A stretch of 47,386 bases of DNA, from contig NZ_VIQT01000013.1 of the NCBI RefSeq assembly GCF_010206195.1, positions 305-47,690 of the forward strand, read 5' to 3'. Numbering within the stretch: the stretch's first letter is position 1; each line of letters opens with the position of its first letter. The notes under the pieces were generated by a model. It was given only the letters and a program-made list of their open reading frames with translations. It was not told the origin of the DNA and made no database searches. The stretch is from Anaerotruncus colihominis (lineage in GTDB: Bacteria; Bacillota; Clostridia; Oscillospirales; Ruminococcaceae). Made by a program: the position numbers and the translations under genes. Of this stretch, positions 17,583-26,025 are shown piece after piece.

Positions 17583-17637
17583 GCCGCCGGATGGCGGCGG
17601 CAAATGGCGCGCCATTTGTTCTGCGCATATGATATCA
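17583..17637 (-). repeat. Paired-hairpin repeat, copy 1
   Basis: Stem A is GCCGCC/GGCGGC (17583-17598), stem B is CAAATGGC/GCCATTTG (17601-17618), then comes CTGCGCATATGATATCA. Copy 2 at 37072-37127 has the same plan with changed but still pairing stem bases. Around it (17358-17743) I see no supported gene, only further GC-rich palindromes (around 17503 and 17522) and a minus-strand stretch whose frame shifts suggest a decayed small membrane protein. Confidence 0.55.
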
Positions 17638-17659
17638 CACTTTCTATCTGTCCGCAATG

Positions 17660-17710
17660 AAAAACACCAGCGCCCCGGCGGCCGTAAATGTGGAAGGCCG
17701 CCAGGGCGCC
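17660..17710 (-). terminator. Terminator of the surface protein gene
   Basis: A GCGCCC(T)GGCGGCC stem pairs with GGCCGCC(G)GGGCGC (17670-17709), with a T run on the minus strand shortly after. It lies about 35 bases past the stop of the gene at 17744. Confidence 0.65.
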
Positions 17711-17743
17711 GGCAAAAGAGAGTGTATTTTGGCGAAGGAATGC

Positions 17744-19720
17744 TTACCGCAGCGTGAGCGGCGCGTCGGTCACGATAACCGGACCGCCGACCGTTGTGGT
17801 AAAGTGCAGGTACCCGTTTGTATCGATAAAGTACAACGGGTTTTCAATCAGCGTATAGACGTTGGTTGAAGCGTCATAATTGTAGAAGCGCAGCGTATTC
17901 GTATTGGATGCCGACAGATCCGCCTTGACGGCGGCCTCAACCGGCATCCCGAACGAACCTTGGTGCGCCAGATCGATCACAACAATGTTATTTTGGAACC
18001 ACTTGGTAAACAATGCCTCAACCGACGCGTTACCAACGGTGATGCCGGTCCTGATATCGGCTGCAAGTGTGTTCAGCGCCGGGTTCAGATACATGCGTCC
18101 AATGATCTGGCCGCCGCGCACGGTGTCAAAGCAGAGGATCGACTTGACTGTTACGCCGCTGCCCGCAGAAGCCTGCGCAGCCGCGTCATTGGCGGTCTTG
18201 AGCAGTTCAGGCGAAATGGACGGGACGTTTGAATAGACCGTGTAGGCTGTTCCGGACATACCGCCCTGGCCTTTGACGGATGTCACCACGTCGCCGACAT
18301 TCTTCTTGACCTTGTTCGTCAGATCGGCCGCCTTGATGACGTTATTGCCGCCCTTGACCGGGGTCGTAGCTGCGCCGTTCTTATTGCTCAGGCGCGAACC
18401 GCCGCCGCTGCCGCCGCTGCCGGACGAACCGCCGCCGCCCGGACGGACCGGATCGGGATCAGGGCCGGGACCGGGATCAGGATCAACAGCTTTCTCCTCG
18501 ATGTTAAAGAACGCAAAATCGCTGAATTTGTCTGTTGTAAACGACATTTTGCCATCCCGGACATCGACGGTCAGGACAATCACGCTGTCATCATGGAAGT
18601 GCAGGCCGCCAACTTTTCCATCCTTCAGGGATTCAGGAACCGGCAGTGTAATCCGGATTTTACCGCTTTCGATTTCCGTAATTTCTGTGCCGTCATCGCC
18701 AGTCAGTGTGATGTCATAGACGACAACGTCTGTATTCTCGGCCACTTCGACGCTGTCAGGAAGATTCTCCGCAGCGGCGGTCGCAACATCTTCTTTCGAT
18801 GTTGTGCCAACGCTGATATTCAGCGTGGCGTCGCCGATTTCGTCCGCTACATCTTTACCTGCTTCCACCTGAACGTCGCCTTCTTTAAGGCCCGTATCAG
18901 GAGCCGGCTCTACGGGAATCTCCTTTGTTTCCATCCACTGTGCGTAGAGTGTCGTGTCCACTGTAAACGTTGCAGTGGACAGATCGATCGGGTCGCCAGT
19001 ACCATTGGCATTTGCATACCAGCCGCGGAATTCATATCCCTCACGGATCGGGTCGGCATATGTGACCCTGCCATTTTTATCCGCTTTGACCTGAGCGGCG
19101 GCAGGCGCGCCCTCATAGTTCAGATCGAATGTGACGGTCACTTCTGCAACCGGCTCAACTGGAGCTTCCTTCCACTGTGCGTAGAGTGTTGCGTCCGCCG
19201 TGAACACCTTGCTTGCCAGATCAATTGCATCGCCAGTGCCGTCAGCACTTGTGTTCCAGCCCTCAAACGTGTACTCCTCACGAATCGGGTCAGCATATGT
19301 GACCTTTCCGTCGGCGTCCGTCTTGGCTGTCTGCGCGGCTGGCGCTCCATTATAGTTCAGATCGAACGTAATGGTGTACACGCCTTCCCCGCCCTCATAC
19401 TGTGCGTAGAGGGTCAGGTTGCTTGTGAGCGCAGTGCCGAATGTATATTCCGACCCGTTGTTCTGTGTTTCGCTCCAATACAGGAACGTCTTTCCATCGG
19501 GCGGCGTCACATTGGGCGCGTCGCTCTTTGCCAGCTCATACCCTGAGTCGTACGTTGCAGCCACAGCCGGCCCAGAATCGACAACGCCGTTCGGACCCTC
19601 CAGAACCAGCGTTCCACCGTTGCCGTTATACGTCACCGTAATTTCATCGGCCGCAACAATCGTGATCGCCAGGCTGAACACCATGACCACCGCGAGCACC
19701 AGAGATAGTGCTCTTTTCAT
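17744..19720 (-). CDS. Secreted protein with InlB/Listeria-Bacteroides repeats
   Basis: A 658-residue exported protein. A clear signal peptide (MKRALSLVLAVVMVFSLAI, cleavage near AAD) precedes three Flg_new-type repeats (about 28-110, 115-182, 195-265), each ending in TLYAQ(Y/W). An Ig/ZU5-like segment (about 285-410), a Pro-Asp then Gly-Ser linker (about 412-450) and an unrecognised C-terminal domain (about 470-658) follow. No LPxTG, SLH or membrane anchor is seen, so it is probably secreted or held non-covalently. Such repeats mediate adhesion or protein contacts at the cell surface. The start has AAAGGAGAGG upstream. It is divergent from the XRE regulator at 19925 and shares the repeat-rich control region with it. 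Confidence 0.87.
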   Translation of the reverse strand: MKRALSLVLAVVMVFSLAITIVAADEITVTYNGNGGTLVLEGPNGVVDSGPAVAATYDSGYELAKSDAPNVTPPDGKTFLYWSETQNNGSEYTFGTALTSNLTLYAQYEGGEGVYTITFDLNYNGAPAAQTAKTDADGKVTYADPIREEYTFEGWNTSADGTGDAIDLASKVFTADATLYAQWKEAPVEPVAEVTVTFDLNYEGAPAAAQVKADKNGRVTYADPIREGYEFRGWYANANGTGDPIDLSTATFTVDTTLYAQWMETKEIPVEPAPDTGLKEGDVQVEAGKDVADEIGDATLNISVGTTSKEDVATAAAENLPDSVEVAENTDVVVYDITLTGDDGTEITEIESGKIRITLPVPESLKDGKVGGLHFHDDSVIVLTVDVRDGKMSFTTDKFSDFAFFNIEEKAVDPDPGPGPDPDPVRPGGGGSSGSGGSGGGSRLSNKNGAATTPVKGGNNVIKAADLTNKVKKNVGDVVTSVKGQGGMSGTAYTVYSNVPSISPELLKTANDAAAQASAGSGVTVKSILCFDTVRGGQIIGRMYLNPALNTLAADIRTGITVGNASVEALFTKWFQNNIVVIDLAHQGSFGMPVEAAVKADLSASNTNTLRFYNYDASTNVYTLIENPLYFIDTNGYLHFTTTVGGPVIVTDAPLTLR

Positions 19721-19771
19721 TGGCTACCTCTCCTTTCTGCTTTTCCGCTTTTGCGGTTTAAAAAAATTTTT

Positions 19772-19866
19772 ATCTCATTTCCCGTGTGTCACATAAAATG
19801 AGATATCGAACCCATAATATCACATTAAAATATATAAATCAAGTATTTCATCACATTAAATGAAAT
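19772..19866. promoter_or_regulatory. Divergent control region with 31-bp-spaced direct repeats
   Basis: Three copies of TCACAT(T)AAA begin at 19789, 19820 and 19851, exactly 31 bp apart, which is three helical turns. Two inverted repeats overlap the outer copies: ATCTCATTT/AAATGAGAT (19772-19804) and ATTTCAT/ATGAAAT (19845-19866). The AT-rich region lies between the secreted protein and the XRE regulator, so the repeats are good candidates for the regulator's operators. Regulator identity is inferred. Confidence 0.6.
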
Positions 19867-19924
19867 AATTATATTACTTTATCGACTATAATGACTTTAA
19901 ATTTTAATCATGAGAGGTTTTTTT

Positions 19925-20245
19925 GTGTGGGAAACTGAATTTTCGGATAGGCTTTGTAAGCTGCGCACACAGAAAAAAGTGTCCGCGCGCGACATGAGCC
20001 TTTCTTTGGGCCAAAGCCCCGGCTATATCAACCGCATCGAAAACCGAAAGGCCCTGCCGTCAATGTCCAGCTTTTTTGCTATCTGTGAATTTCTGGGCGT
20101 TACACCCGCCGAATTTTTTAACGACACGCTCGACGCGCCGGTCCTCCTGCGCGAGGCCATCGCCGAGCTGCGAAAACTTCCCGGCGACGAACTTGCCCAT
20201 GTCACAGCTCTGCTGCGCGATCTTAACCGGAACCGGCAGACCTGA
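19925..20245 (+). CDS. XRE-family transcriptional regulator
   Basis: A protein of about 106 residues with a Cro/CI helix-turn-helix at the N-terminus: FSDRLCKLRTQKKVSARDMSL, then LGQSPGYINRIENRKALPSM. The C-terminal part (LREAIAELRKLPGDELAHVT) is a dimerisation-type helix. I place the start at GTG 19925, which has GAGAGG seven bases upstream; an in-frame ATG at 19910 is also possible. It is divergent from the secreted protein gene and likely controls it and itself through the 31-bp-spaced repeats. Its TGA stop is also the target duplication of a MITE inserted directly behind it. Confidence 0.87.
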   Translation: MWETEFSDRLCKLRTQKKVSARDMSLSLGQSPGYINRIENRKALPSMSSFFAICEFLGVTPAEFFNDTLDAPVLLREAIAELRKLPGDELAHVTALLRDLNRNRQT

Positions 20246-20405
20246 GAACCTGTGTTCACAGCCGTCAAGCGCCGTCCAGGCGGGCCTTTTGCCCCCGTTT
20301 GGCGTTAAATTTTCTTGCCGGGCGACAGCCCGCCTGCAAAATTTGTCTTGATCGGATACAAAACGCCTTATCTGCCCGGCAGCTTCCGGCTGTGAATACA
20401 GGTTC
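20246..20405. mobile_element. MITE-like element, copy 2 (160 bp)
   Basis: The ends GAACCTGTGTTCACAGCC and, inverted, GAACCTGTATTCACAGCC are almost identical. TGA flanks both ends (20243-20245 and 20406-20408), a 3-bp target duplication that here is the stop codon of the XRE gene. The interior holds a smaller palindrome (AAATTTT...AAAATTT). It is related to copy 1 at 8727-8885 by ends, length and an internal CGCCGTC..GGCGG segment. Confidence 0.78.
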
Positions 20406-20421
20406 TGAGCCGAAGGCGCCG

Positions 20422-20474
20422 GAAAACAACAGGGGCGTTTCCCGCTCAAAGCGGGAAACGCCCCTGTTGTTTTC
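20422..20474. terminator. Perfect 24-bp stem, bidirectional terminator
   Basis: A GAAAACAACAGGGGCGTTTC-type arm pairs perfectly with its inverse around a TCAAA loop. It lies between the plus-strand XRE unit and the end of the minus-strand ATPase gene and would stop both. Confidence 0.85.
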
Positions 20475-20480
20475 TATTAT

Positions 20481-22331
20481 CTATAATTTGTCGGTTTTCA
20501 ACGCGCGCGACGCATTGAGGATCGCGATGAACGAAACGCCCACGTCCGCGAACACGGCCTCCCACATGTTTGCCATACCGGCCGCGCCAAGTAGCAGCAC
20601 AAGCGCCTTGACACCAAGTGCAAACACAATGTTCTGACGCACAATGCGCAGCGTTTTTTTCGCAATGCTCATGGCAACGGCAATTTTCGAGGGCTTGTCG
20701 TCCATCAGCACAATATCGGCGGCCTCAATCGCCGCGTCCGACCCAAGCGCGCCCATTGCAATGCCGATATCGGCCCGTGAAAGCACCGGCGCGTCGTTGA
20801 TACCGTCGCCCACAAACGCCAGCTTTCCGCGCAGCGATTTTTCCTTCAAAAGCGCCTCGACACGGTCCACCTTGTCGCCCGGTAAGAGCTGTGCGTGCAC
20901 CTCGTCGATGCCAAGCTGTCCGGCAACGCTTTCACCCACGGCTTTAGCGTCACCTGTGAGCATAACAGTCTTGCGCACGCCCCGCCGCTTGAGCTGCGCG
21001 ATTGCTTCAGCCGCGTCCGGTTTCAGTTCATCCGAGATCACTATATGGCCTGCATACTCACCGTCAAGCGATACATGTACAGTCGTACCGACACGGTGGC
21101 ATGGGCGCCACTGCACGCCGTCCTCCTCCATCAGTTTATCATTGCCTGCGCAAACGATATGCCCATCGATTTTGGCGCGCACACCGCGGCCGGACAGTTC
21201 TTCAACATCGGATACCTGCGCTGTTTCAAGCTCCTTGCCGTACGCTTCGCGCAAAGAGCGCGAAATCGGATGATCGGAATAGCTCTCCGCCAGGGCCGCA
21301 AGCTCCAGCAGGCGCGCTTCGCTCACCTTGTCGGGATGGACGGCTGTTACATTGAAAACACCTTTGGTCAGCGTACCGGTTTTATCGAATACGACGATTT
21401 CCGCATCGGCCAGCACCTCAAGGTAGTTGCTTCCCTTGACAAGCACGCCGCGCTTTGAAGCGCCGCCGATTCCGCCAAAAAAGCTCAGCGGCACTGAGAT
21501 CACAAGCGCGCATGGGCACGAGATGACCAGGAATATCAGCGCACGGTGAATCCATTCGCTCCACACATATCCGAGCGCCAGCGGCGGCACGATGGCCAGC
21601 AGCGCAGCCGCGATCACGACAGCCGGCGTATAATAACGCGCAAACCGCGTAATGAAATTTTCAGCACGGGCTTTCTTGCTGCTCGAATTTTCAACAAGAT
21701 CCAAAATTTTTGCGACAGTTGATTCACCGAACGCCTTTGTCACACGCACGCGCAACAGGCCGCTTTTATTGATACATCCACTGATGACGCCGTCGCCGGG
21801 CTGCACGTCGCGCGGGAGCGATTCGCCTGTCAGCGCCGCGGTATCGACAGCGGACGCGCCTTCCAGCACAACGCCGTCAAGCGGGATTTTTTCGCCTGCC
21901 TTTACGACGATCACATCACCAACGGCCACATTGTCGGGATCAACACGCTGGAGCTTGCCGTCGCGTTCAATATTGGCATAATCCGGGCGGATATCCATCA
22001 GCGACGCAATCGACTGGCGCGAGCGCCCGACAGCATAGCTTTGGAACCATTCGCCCACCTGATAGAACAATATAACGGCGACGCCCTCCGGGTATTCGCC
22101 GGTCGCAAATGCACCGACCGTTGCGAGCGCCATCAAAAAGTTCTCGTCGAATACCTGTCCGCGCGTGATGTTTCGGACGGCGCGCCAGAGTACGTCCCAG
22201 CCGACAACCGCATATGGAACGATAAACGCCGCGAGCCGCAGCGCGCCCTCCAGCGGCAGCAGCAGCGCAAGCACAAACAATACTGTGCCGGCTCCTATCC
22301 TCATAAGCATTTTTTTCTGTTTTTTGCTCAT
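20481..22331 (-). CDS. cadA: P1B-type heavy-metal ATPase (Zn/Cd exporter type)
   Basis: A 616-residue membrane pump that exports soft metal ions using ATP. It has an actuator TGES motif (168-171), a metal-binding CPC in the membrane (C272-P-C274), the phosphorylated Asp316 in DKTGTLT, the HP dipeptide of the nucleotide domain (SDHPISRS), and a GDGINDAP hinge. About 6-8 membrane segments are seen. It lacks the usual N-terminal metal-binding domain; a separate HMA gene lies upstream in the same direction, together with an ArsR sensor. The end of the first membrane region and the CPC motif point to Zn/Cd/Pb rather than copper, but substrate is inferred. Start ATG 22331 follows GGGGGATT. Confidence 0.9.
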   Translation of the reverse strand: MSKKQKKMLMRIGAGTVLFVLALLLPLEGALRLAAFIVPYAVVGWDVLWRAVRNITRGQVFDENFLMALATVGAFATGEYPEGVAVILFYQVGEWFQSYAVGRSRQSIASLMDIRPDYANIERDGKLQRVDPDNVAVGDVIVVKAGEKIPLDGVVLEGASAVDTAALTGESLPRDVQPGDGVISGCINKSGLLRVRVTKAFGESTVAKILDLVENSSSKKARAENFITRFARYYTPAVVIAAALLAIVPPLALGYVWSEWIHRALIFLVISCPCALVISVPLSFFGGIGGASKRGVLVKGSNYLEVLADAEIVVFDKTGTLTKGVFNVTAVHPDKVSEARLLELAALAESYSDHPISRSLREAYGKELETAQVSDVEELSGRGVRAKIDGHIVCAGNDKLMEEDGVQWRPCHRVGTTVHVSLDGEYAGHIVISDELKPDAAEAIAQLKRRGVRKTVMLTGDAKAVGESVAGQLGIDEVHAQLLPGDKVDRVEALLKEKSLRGKLAFVGDGINDAPVLSRADIGIAMGALGSDAAIEAADIVLMDDKPSKIAVAMSIAKKTLRIVRQNIVFALGVKALVLLLGAAGMANMWEAVFADVGVSFIAILNASRALKTDKL

Positions 22332-22449
22332 GGCTTATAATCCCCCTATATGAATCGCCTGTTTAAAGGCAGTATTCCCACATCCTCCGACTGCAATGTG
22401 CGCATGCCCGCCTGAACGCGCCTGCCCTGAAAGATCGGAAAAGACAGCG

Positions 22450-22712
22450 CCTGCCCCGATGTTTGCGGCGCAGCCTGTAAAAATACCGGGATCTGCCCCA
22501 CTGTTCGCGGCGCAGCCTGTAAAAATGCCGGGATCTGCCCCACTGTTCGCGGCGCAGCCGACTAAAGTTTTTCGCCGAAGCCTTTTTTCAAAAAGGCTGG
22601 AGCGCAGCCGACTAAAGTTTTTTGGCATACCTTTTTTTCAAAAAAGGTATGAAGTTTTTTGCCAAGCTTTTTTTCAAAAAAGCGGGGGGCCTTTTTTCAA
22701 AAAGGCTGGAGG
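22450..22712. repeat. 42-bp tandem/hairpin cassette, locus 1
   Basis: About two and a half 42-bp units (core CGCGGCGCAGCCTGTAAAAA, ends CTGCCCC) are followed by CCGACTAAAGTTTTT and four hairpins of the type CTTTTTTCAAAAAAG. The far end of the cassette forms the last codons and stop of the HMA gene. It separates the HMA gene from the ATPase gene of the same operon. Open frames across it are artefacts of the 42-bp (14-codon) period. Confidence 0.85.
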
Positions 22713-22921
22713 ATTGTGCAGTCGGGTTCGATCTTGCGGCAGGTCTTGACGACCTGCTTCATAATGTCGTCAAAGCGCGCGTCGTCCGCGTCAACGGTCA
22801 TCTTCTGCGTCATAAAGCTGACGGACGCGTCATTGACGCCATCGATCCGCTTGATCGCCTCCTCCATTTTCGCGGCGCAGTTGGCGCAGTCGAGATCAGC
22901 CAATTTGAATTGCTTTTTCAT
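22697..22921 (-). CDS. Solo heavy-metal-associated (HMA) domain protein
   Basis: A 74-residue metallochaperone-like protein: DLDCANCAAKMEEAI carries the CxxC metal site (C12, C15) and the rest follows the ferredoxin-like HMA fold to TCRKIEPDCTI. It delivers or buffers metal for the adjacent ATPase, which has no HMA domain of its own. The start ATG 22921 has AGGGAG upstream. The last residues (QPF) and the TGA stop lie inside the dispersed repeat cassette, so the native C-terminus has been replaced; relatives I recall end soon after DCT(I/V)VI. It is the middle gene of the sensor-HMA-ATPase operon. Confidence 0.9.
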   Translation of the reverse strand: MKKQFKLADLDCANCAAKMEEAIKRIDGVNDASVSFMTQKMTVDADDARFDDIMKQVVKTCRKIEPDCTILQPF

Positions 22922-22958
22922 GTTCCAGTCTCCCTTTATCGTTTTATTTTTTACAAAT

Positions 22959-23315
22959 TTATTCCGCAACGTGCTCCATCCCCTGGCCGAGAATCGTGCG
23001 CACATGCCCGTCGGCCAGTGAATAAAATACTGTTTTGCCCTCGCGCCGGTACTTGACAAGCTTGCTCTGCTTGAGCGCGCGCAGTTGGTGTGAAATCGCC
23101 GACTGCGTCATATTGAGAAGCTGCGCGATATCGCAGACGCACATCTCCGACTCAAACAGAACATACAAAATCTTGATGCGCGTGCTGTCGCCAAAAATTT
23201 TGAACAGCTCGGCCAGATCATAGAGGATCTCATCGGCCGGCATCTCTCTGTTGACTCTGTCTACAATGTCCTCGTGCGCGTGGATAAATTCACAGCGTTC
23301 GATTTCCGTGTCCAT
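22959..23315 (-). CDS. ArsR/SmtB-family metal-sensing repressor
   Basis: A 118-residue winged-helix repressor. The region ELFKIFGDSTRIKILYVLFE leads into ESEMCVCDIAQ, with the two Cys of the alpha-3 type metal site seen in CadC, and the recognition helix is TQSAISHQLRALK. His residues near the C-terminus (DGHVRTILGQGMEH) resemble the alpha-5 site of SmtB-type zinc sensors, so both site types may be present. It would release its operator on binding Zn or Cd. A matching operator palindrome lies 14 bp upstream of the start. First gene of the operon with the HMA protein and ATPase. Confidence 0.92.
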   Translation of the reverse strand: MDTEIERCEFIHAHEDIVDRVNREMPADEILYDLAELFKIFGDSTRIKILYVLFESEMCVCDIAQLLNMTQSAISHQLRALKQSKLVKYRREGKTVFYSLADGHVRTILGQGMEHVAE

Positions 23316-23329
23316 GCAAACATCCTTTC

Positions 23330-23349
23330 ATATGAATTATTGTTCATAT
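23330..23349 (-). promoter_or_regulatory. ArsR/SmtB-type operator
   Basis: ATATGAA (23330-23336) and TTCATAT (23343-23349) are separated by six bases, matching the known shape of CadC/SmtB operators. It sits just before the repressor's start with AT-rich promoter-like sequence beyond, so autoregulation of the metal operon is likely. Confidence 0.75.
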
Positions 23350-23430
23350 ATTATTATATACAGATCTGCTCAAATGTCAATCCCTATTTGCAATTTTTGA
23401 AGAAAAGCCGCGCCCGCTATGGCGGGCATG

Positions 23431-23466
23431 AAAAAACAGCGGACGCCTAGCGTCCGCCGTTTTTTC
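23431..23466. terminator. Terminator after the TPR gene
   Basis: A CGGACGC/GCGTCCG stem is flanked by A6 and T6 tracts, so it can work on either strand. On the minus strand it ends the TPR/SUFU gene pair. Confidence 0.8.
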
Positions 23467-23526
23467 TTTGTTTGCCTGAAAACGCGGCAATCCCGTCCTC
23501 GCCTTTTTGCCGGACGCGGGCCGCTA

Positions 23527-24156
23527 TCAAAACTCAAATTTTTCTGTTTTACCTTTGTTGTTTCGCTTTTCACGCTCGGCAGCGATGCGCGTCAGACTGT
23601 CGATATCGGTGCGTTCACGGTCGGCCTCCTCGTCAATGTAGTGGCTGACCATGCGGGAGAGCCCGACATCCTCCTCGATTTCACGTATCTGCGTTGTGAA
23701 CTCATAGTCGCCCGGCACAAGCTCCAGCCCGCGCCGCGCCGCGGCCATCGCCTCCTCGCGATCCTTGCAGTGGTAGCTGATACGTGAAAGCTGAAGCCAT
23801 CCCCACGGATACTCCGGGTCGCTCTGCGTACCCTGGCGCGCATATTGAAGCGCCTGCTCATACCGGCCGAGATATGTCAGCGCCACAGAATAGCGGTAGC
23901 ACCACACGCCGCTGTCTGCACCCTGCTTTTCCACATTGCGCAGGATTTGTTCAGCGCGCCGGTATCCTTCATACGTATCAAGATTGATGTAAACATACGC
24001 GATCCAGAGCACTGCTTCGAGGTCGTTTTCAAGCGCGCGCTGTGTGTACCGCCGCTCCCGCACGCCTTCATAGAGGTATTCCACAATCTGATACAGATAA
24101 CATTCCTCGTCGAGCTTTTCGATATGCGCGCGCATTTCATCCGTCAGGATTCCCAC
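23527..24156 (-). CDS. TPR-repeat protein
   Basis: A 209-residue soluble protein built of TPR-like helical pairs (for example [60 protein letters not shown]), a scaffold for protein contacts. The last 40 residues are charged. The start is GTG at 24156 with AAAGGGGG upstream. It follows the TPR-SUFU gene by 37 bp and shares its repeat style, so the two probably come from one transcript and may bind each other. No specific function is known. Confidence 0.82.
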   Translation of the reverse strand: MGILTDEMRAHIEKLDEECYLYQIVEYLYEGVRERRYTQRALENDLEAVLWIAYVYINLDTYEGYRRAEQILRNVEKQGADSGVWCYRYSVALTYLGRYEQALQYARQGTQSDPEYPWGWLQLSRISYHCKDREEAMAAARRGLELVPGDYEFTTQIREIEEDVGLSRMVSHYIDEEADRERTDIDSLTRIAAEREKRNNKGKTEKFEF

Positions 24157-24193
24157 TGGCCGCGCCCCCTTTCACATTTTAAGGCGTTCATTC

Positions 24194-25666
24194 CTACAGG
24201 CCATCATCCGACGGCTCGTCAGATTCATAGTCATCATCGTCCGGTTTCCATTCCTCATCGATTTCAAATGCACCGTCGTCGTTGCGGAAATATGCGGTTC
24301 CATACGGCGCATTCAGATATGGCAGGATGTCCGGATCATAATTACAGATGGTATTGAGCGTAAAAATACCCGATTTTTCCGGATCGTCCATATACTCGTC
24401 GTCCTCATCACCAGCGGTAAAACGCCAGCCGCTGTCCGGAACATCGCCGTTTGGCTCCTCACGATACATAAAACCAACCGGACAGCCGTCCACCGTGATC
24501 CGGTCGGTCGCGATGCAGCCGTCCGGACCATCCCAATTTGTGAGCAGTTCCTTCATCTCGTCGGAGCTCTTTGCCCATTTTTTGCGGCTCATAAAGGCGC
24601 AGCAATCGGGGCGCGTCACATCCATCACCGGAGAATAGGCATCGCCAAACCGTTCGATGAGCAGATCGGCGCCATTGGCCACCTTAAACTCCATCTCATT
24701 TTCATAAACCGGCACCATCTGATAAAAACAGATCCGGCTGCCGTCGTCCATCTCGCAGGCGACCTCGTTGCCGTCGGCGTCCGGCCCGGGCGTGGCAAGC
24801 AGAATCCCGCTGAAGGGCGTCCCTTCAGCGAACGGCCCGCCATTGGGCACAGTATGGCCCCAGCCGAGCCATGAATTTTCATTACCGGGCAGACGCGCCA
24901 TCACCTTGAGCCAACGCATGGGCCAGTACCATTTTTCATCCTTCTCCTGCACCTTCCAGTCAGGCGGCAGACAAATCACCATCTCCGCGCGCTCCAGCCG
25001 CTCGCGGCGCAGCTCGTCCGGAACATTCATCCGATGCGCGCCCATGCCCATCGTGACGAGCGTGTAATAATTGCGTTCCTCATTCGGCGCGATGATCGCA
25101 ATATCGACATGGATATCCGGCGAGATCAGCTCGTGGAACACGCTTTCATAGCGCCCAAAGCGGCGGGCAATAAACGATTCAAGCCGGTCAAGCTCCTCCC
25201 GGCTGTACAGCTCGGGCGCAAAACGCACGGCTTCACGGCGGCCCGGCGCGGAGTCGTCCGTCTGGCTGTTCTCCTTGAGATATTTCGTCTGGCGTCCGCG
25301 TCCCTTGTTCTGCTTGTCGGACAGGCGCATGGCCCGGCGCAGCATGTCGGCGCAGTCCTCATCGCCGGGATGCAGCGCCAGCGACTGACGGAAACACCGC
25401 GCAGCGTCGCGGGCGCGGTCGAGATAATAGTACGAATAACCGAGACGGTAATGCCACAGGTAATCGTTTTTTCCTTCCTCCTGGACGGAAAGCAGCTGTA
25501 CAGCCGCTTTCTGATACCGGCCCAGATTGTTGTATGCGCGCGCGAGCTGTGAGATCGCCTCATAATCGCGCTCTTTTTCATCTATCGCCAAAACGGCCTC
25601 GACAATCTTTTGATATTCATCGGCCTCATGCCAGAGGTCAAACTGCTTTTTCATCTCCTGATCCAT
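24194..25666 (-). CDS. TPR and suppressor-of-fused (SUFU) domain protein
   Basis: About 490 residues. The N-terminal 120 residues contain TPR helices (SQLARAYNNLGRYQKAAVQL, HYRLGYSYYYLDRARDAARC). The middle and C-terminal part carries the SUFU-like domain (HELISPDIHVDIAIIAPNEE, YYTLVTMGMGAHRMNVP, and LERAEMVICLPPDWK), seen in bacteria in polymorphic-toxin immunity and related proteins. An acidic DUF-like extension follows (residues about 400 on). I prefer the start at ATG 25666 with AGGGG upstream. An in-frame ATG at 25741 lies almost on a TATAAT box (25751-25756 on the minus strand) and would be leaderless. A toxin partner is not seen. Confidence 0.8.
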   Translation of the reverse strand: MDQEMKKQFDLWHEADEYQKIVEAVLAIDEKERDYEAISQLARAYNNLGRYQKAAVQLLSVQEEGKNDYLWHYRLGYSYYYLDRARDAARCFRQSLALHPGDEDCADMLRRAMRLSDKQNKGRGRQTKYLKENSQTDDSAPGRREAVRFAPELYSREELDRLESFIARRFGRYESVFHELISPDIHVDIAIIAPNEERNYYTLVTMGMGAHRMNVPDELRRERLERAEMVICLPPDWKVQEKDEKWYWPMRWLKVMARLPGNENSWLGWGHTVPNGGPFAEGTPFSGILLATPGPDADGNEVACEMDDGSRICFYQMVPVYENEMEFKVANGADLLIERFGDAYSPVMDVTRPDCCAFMSRKKWAKSSDEMKELLTNWDGPDGCIATDRITVDGCPVGFMYREEPNGDVPDSGWRFTAGDEDDEYMDDPEKSGIFTLNTICNYDPDILPYLNAPYGTAYFRNDDGAFEIDEEWKPDDDDYESDEPSDDGL

Positions 25667-25910
25667 AAATCCGGTCCCCTCGCTTTGGTTTGCAGCCCCC
25701 TCGGCGTCTGCAAACTGCTCCTCTGATATATAAAAATACATCTTCCATTATAATCGATTCCCAGGCCAAAGTTCTTCCCTATCAATGAATTTTTTATGAA
25801 CAAACTTTAACGATTACATGACCTTTGCCTGTCACCTATTGAGCCGCCTTGTCCTTCCCGGCAAAAGCGCCCGCGGCCGGCCTGTGCGCCGGCAACTGCG
25901 CATGTACGCA

Positions 25911-25946
25911 AAAGGGAAGGGCCCCGTTCAGCCCTTCCCTTTTTTG
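25911..25946. terminator. Terminator upstream of glgP end
   Basis: The AAAGGGAAGGG/CCCTTCCCTTT stem is followed by T tracts on both strands. It lies in the 360-bp gap between the SUFU gene and the end of glgP, where I see no gene. Confidence 0.8.
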
Positions 25947-26025
25947 ATCTGCTGCGCGGCGCCCGCATGTGCCGGCCGGCTGGACATCTGCCGGGCAAAC
26001 GAAGTATGCGGCCTGTCCGCAGGCG

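Noticed and set aside
17346..17638. Small minus-strand frames downstream of the VWA gene
   Set aside because: They run through several palindromes, change apparent frame, and lack ribosome sites; at best a decayed small membrane protein.
18593..19546. 317-residue plus-strand open frame opposite the secreted protein
   Set aside because: The minus frame has a signal peptide and repeated InlB domains; the plus frame has no ribosome site and mirrors the repeats.
22396..23056. Plus-strand frames reading through the repeat cassette
   Set aside because: They come from a 42-bp unit being a multiple of three; the same false peptides appear at the other cassettes.
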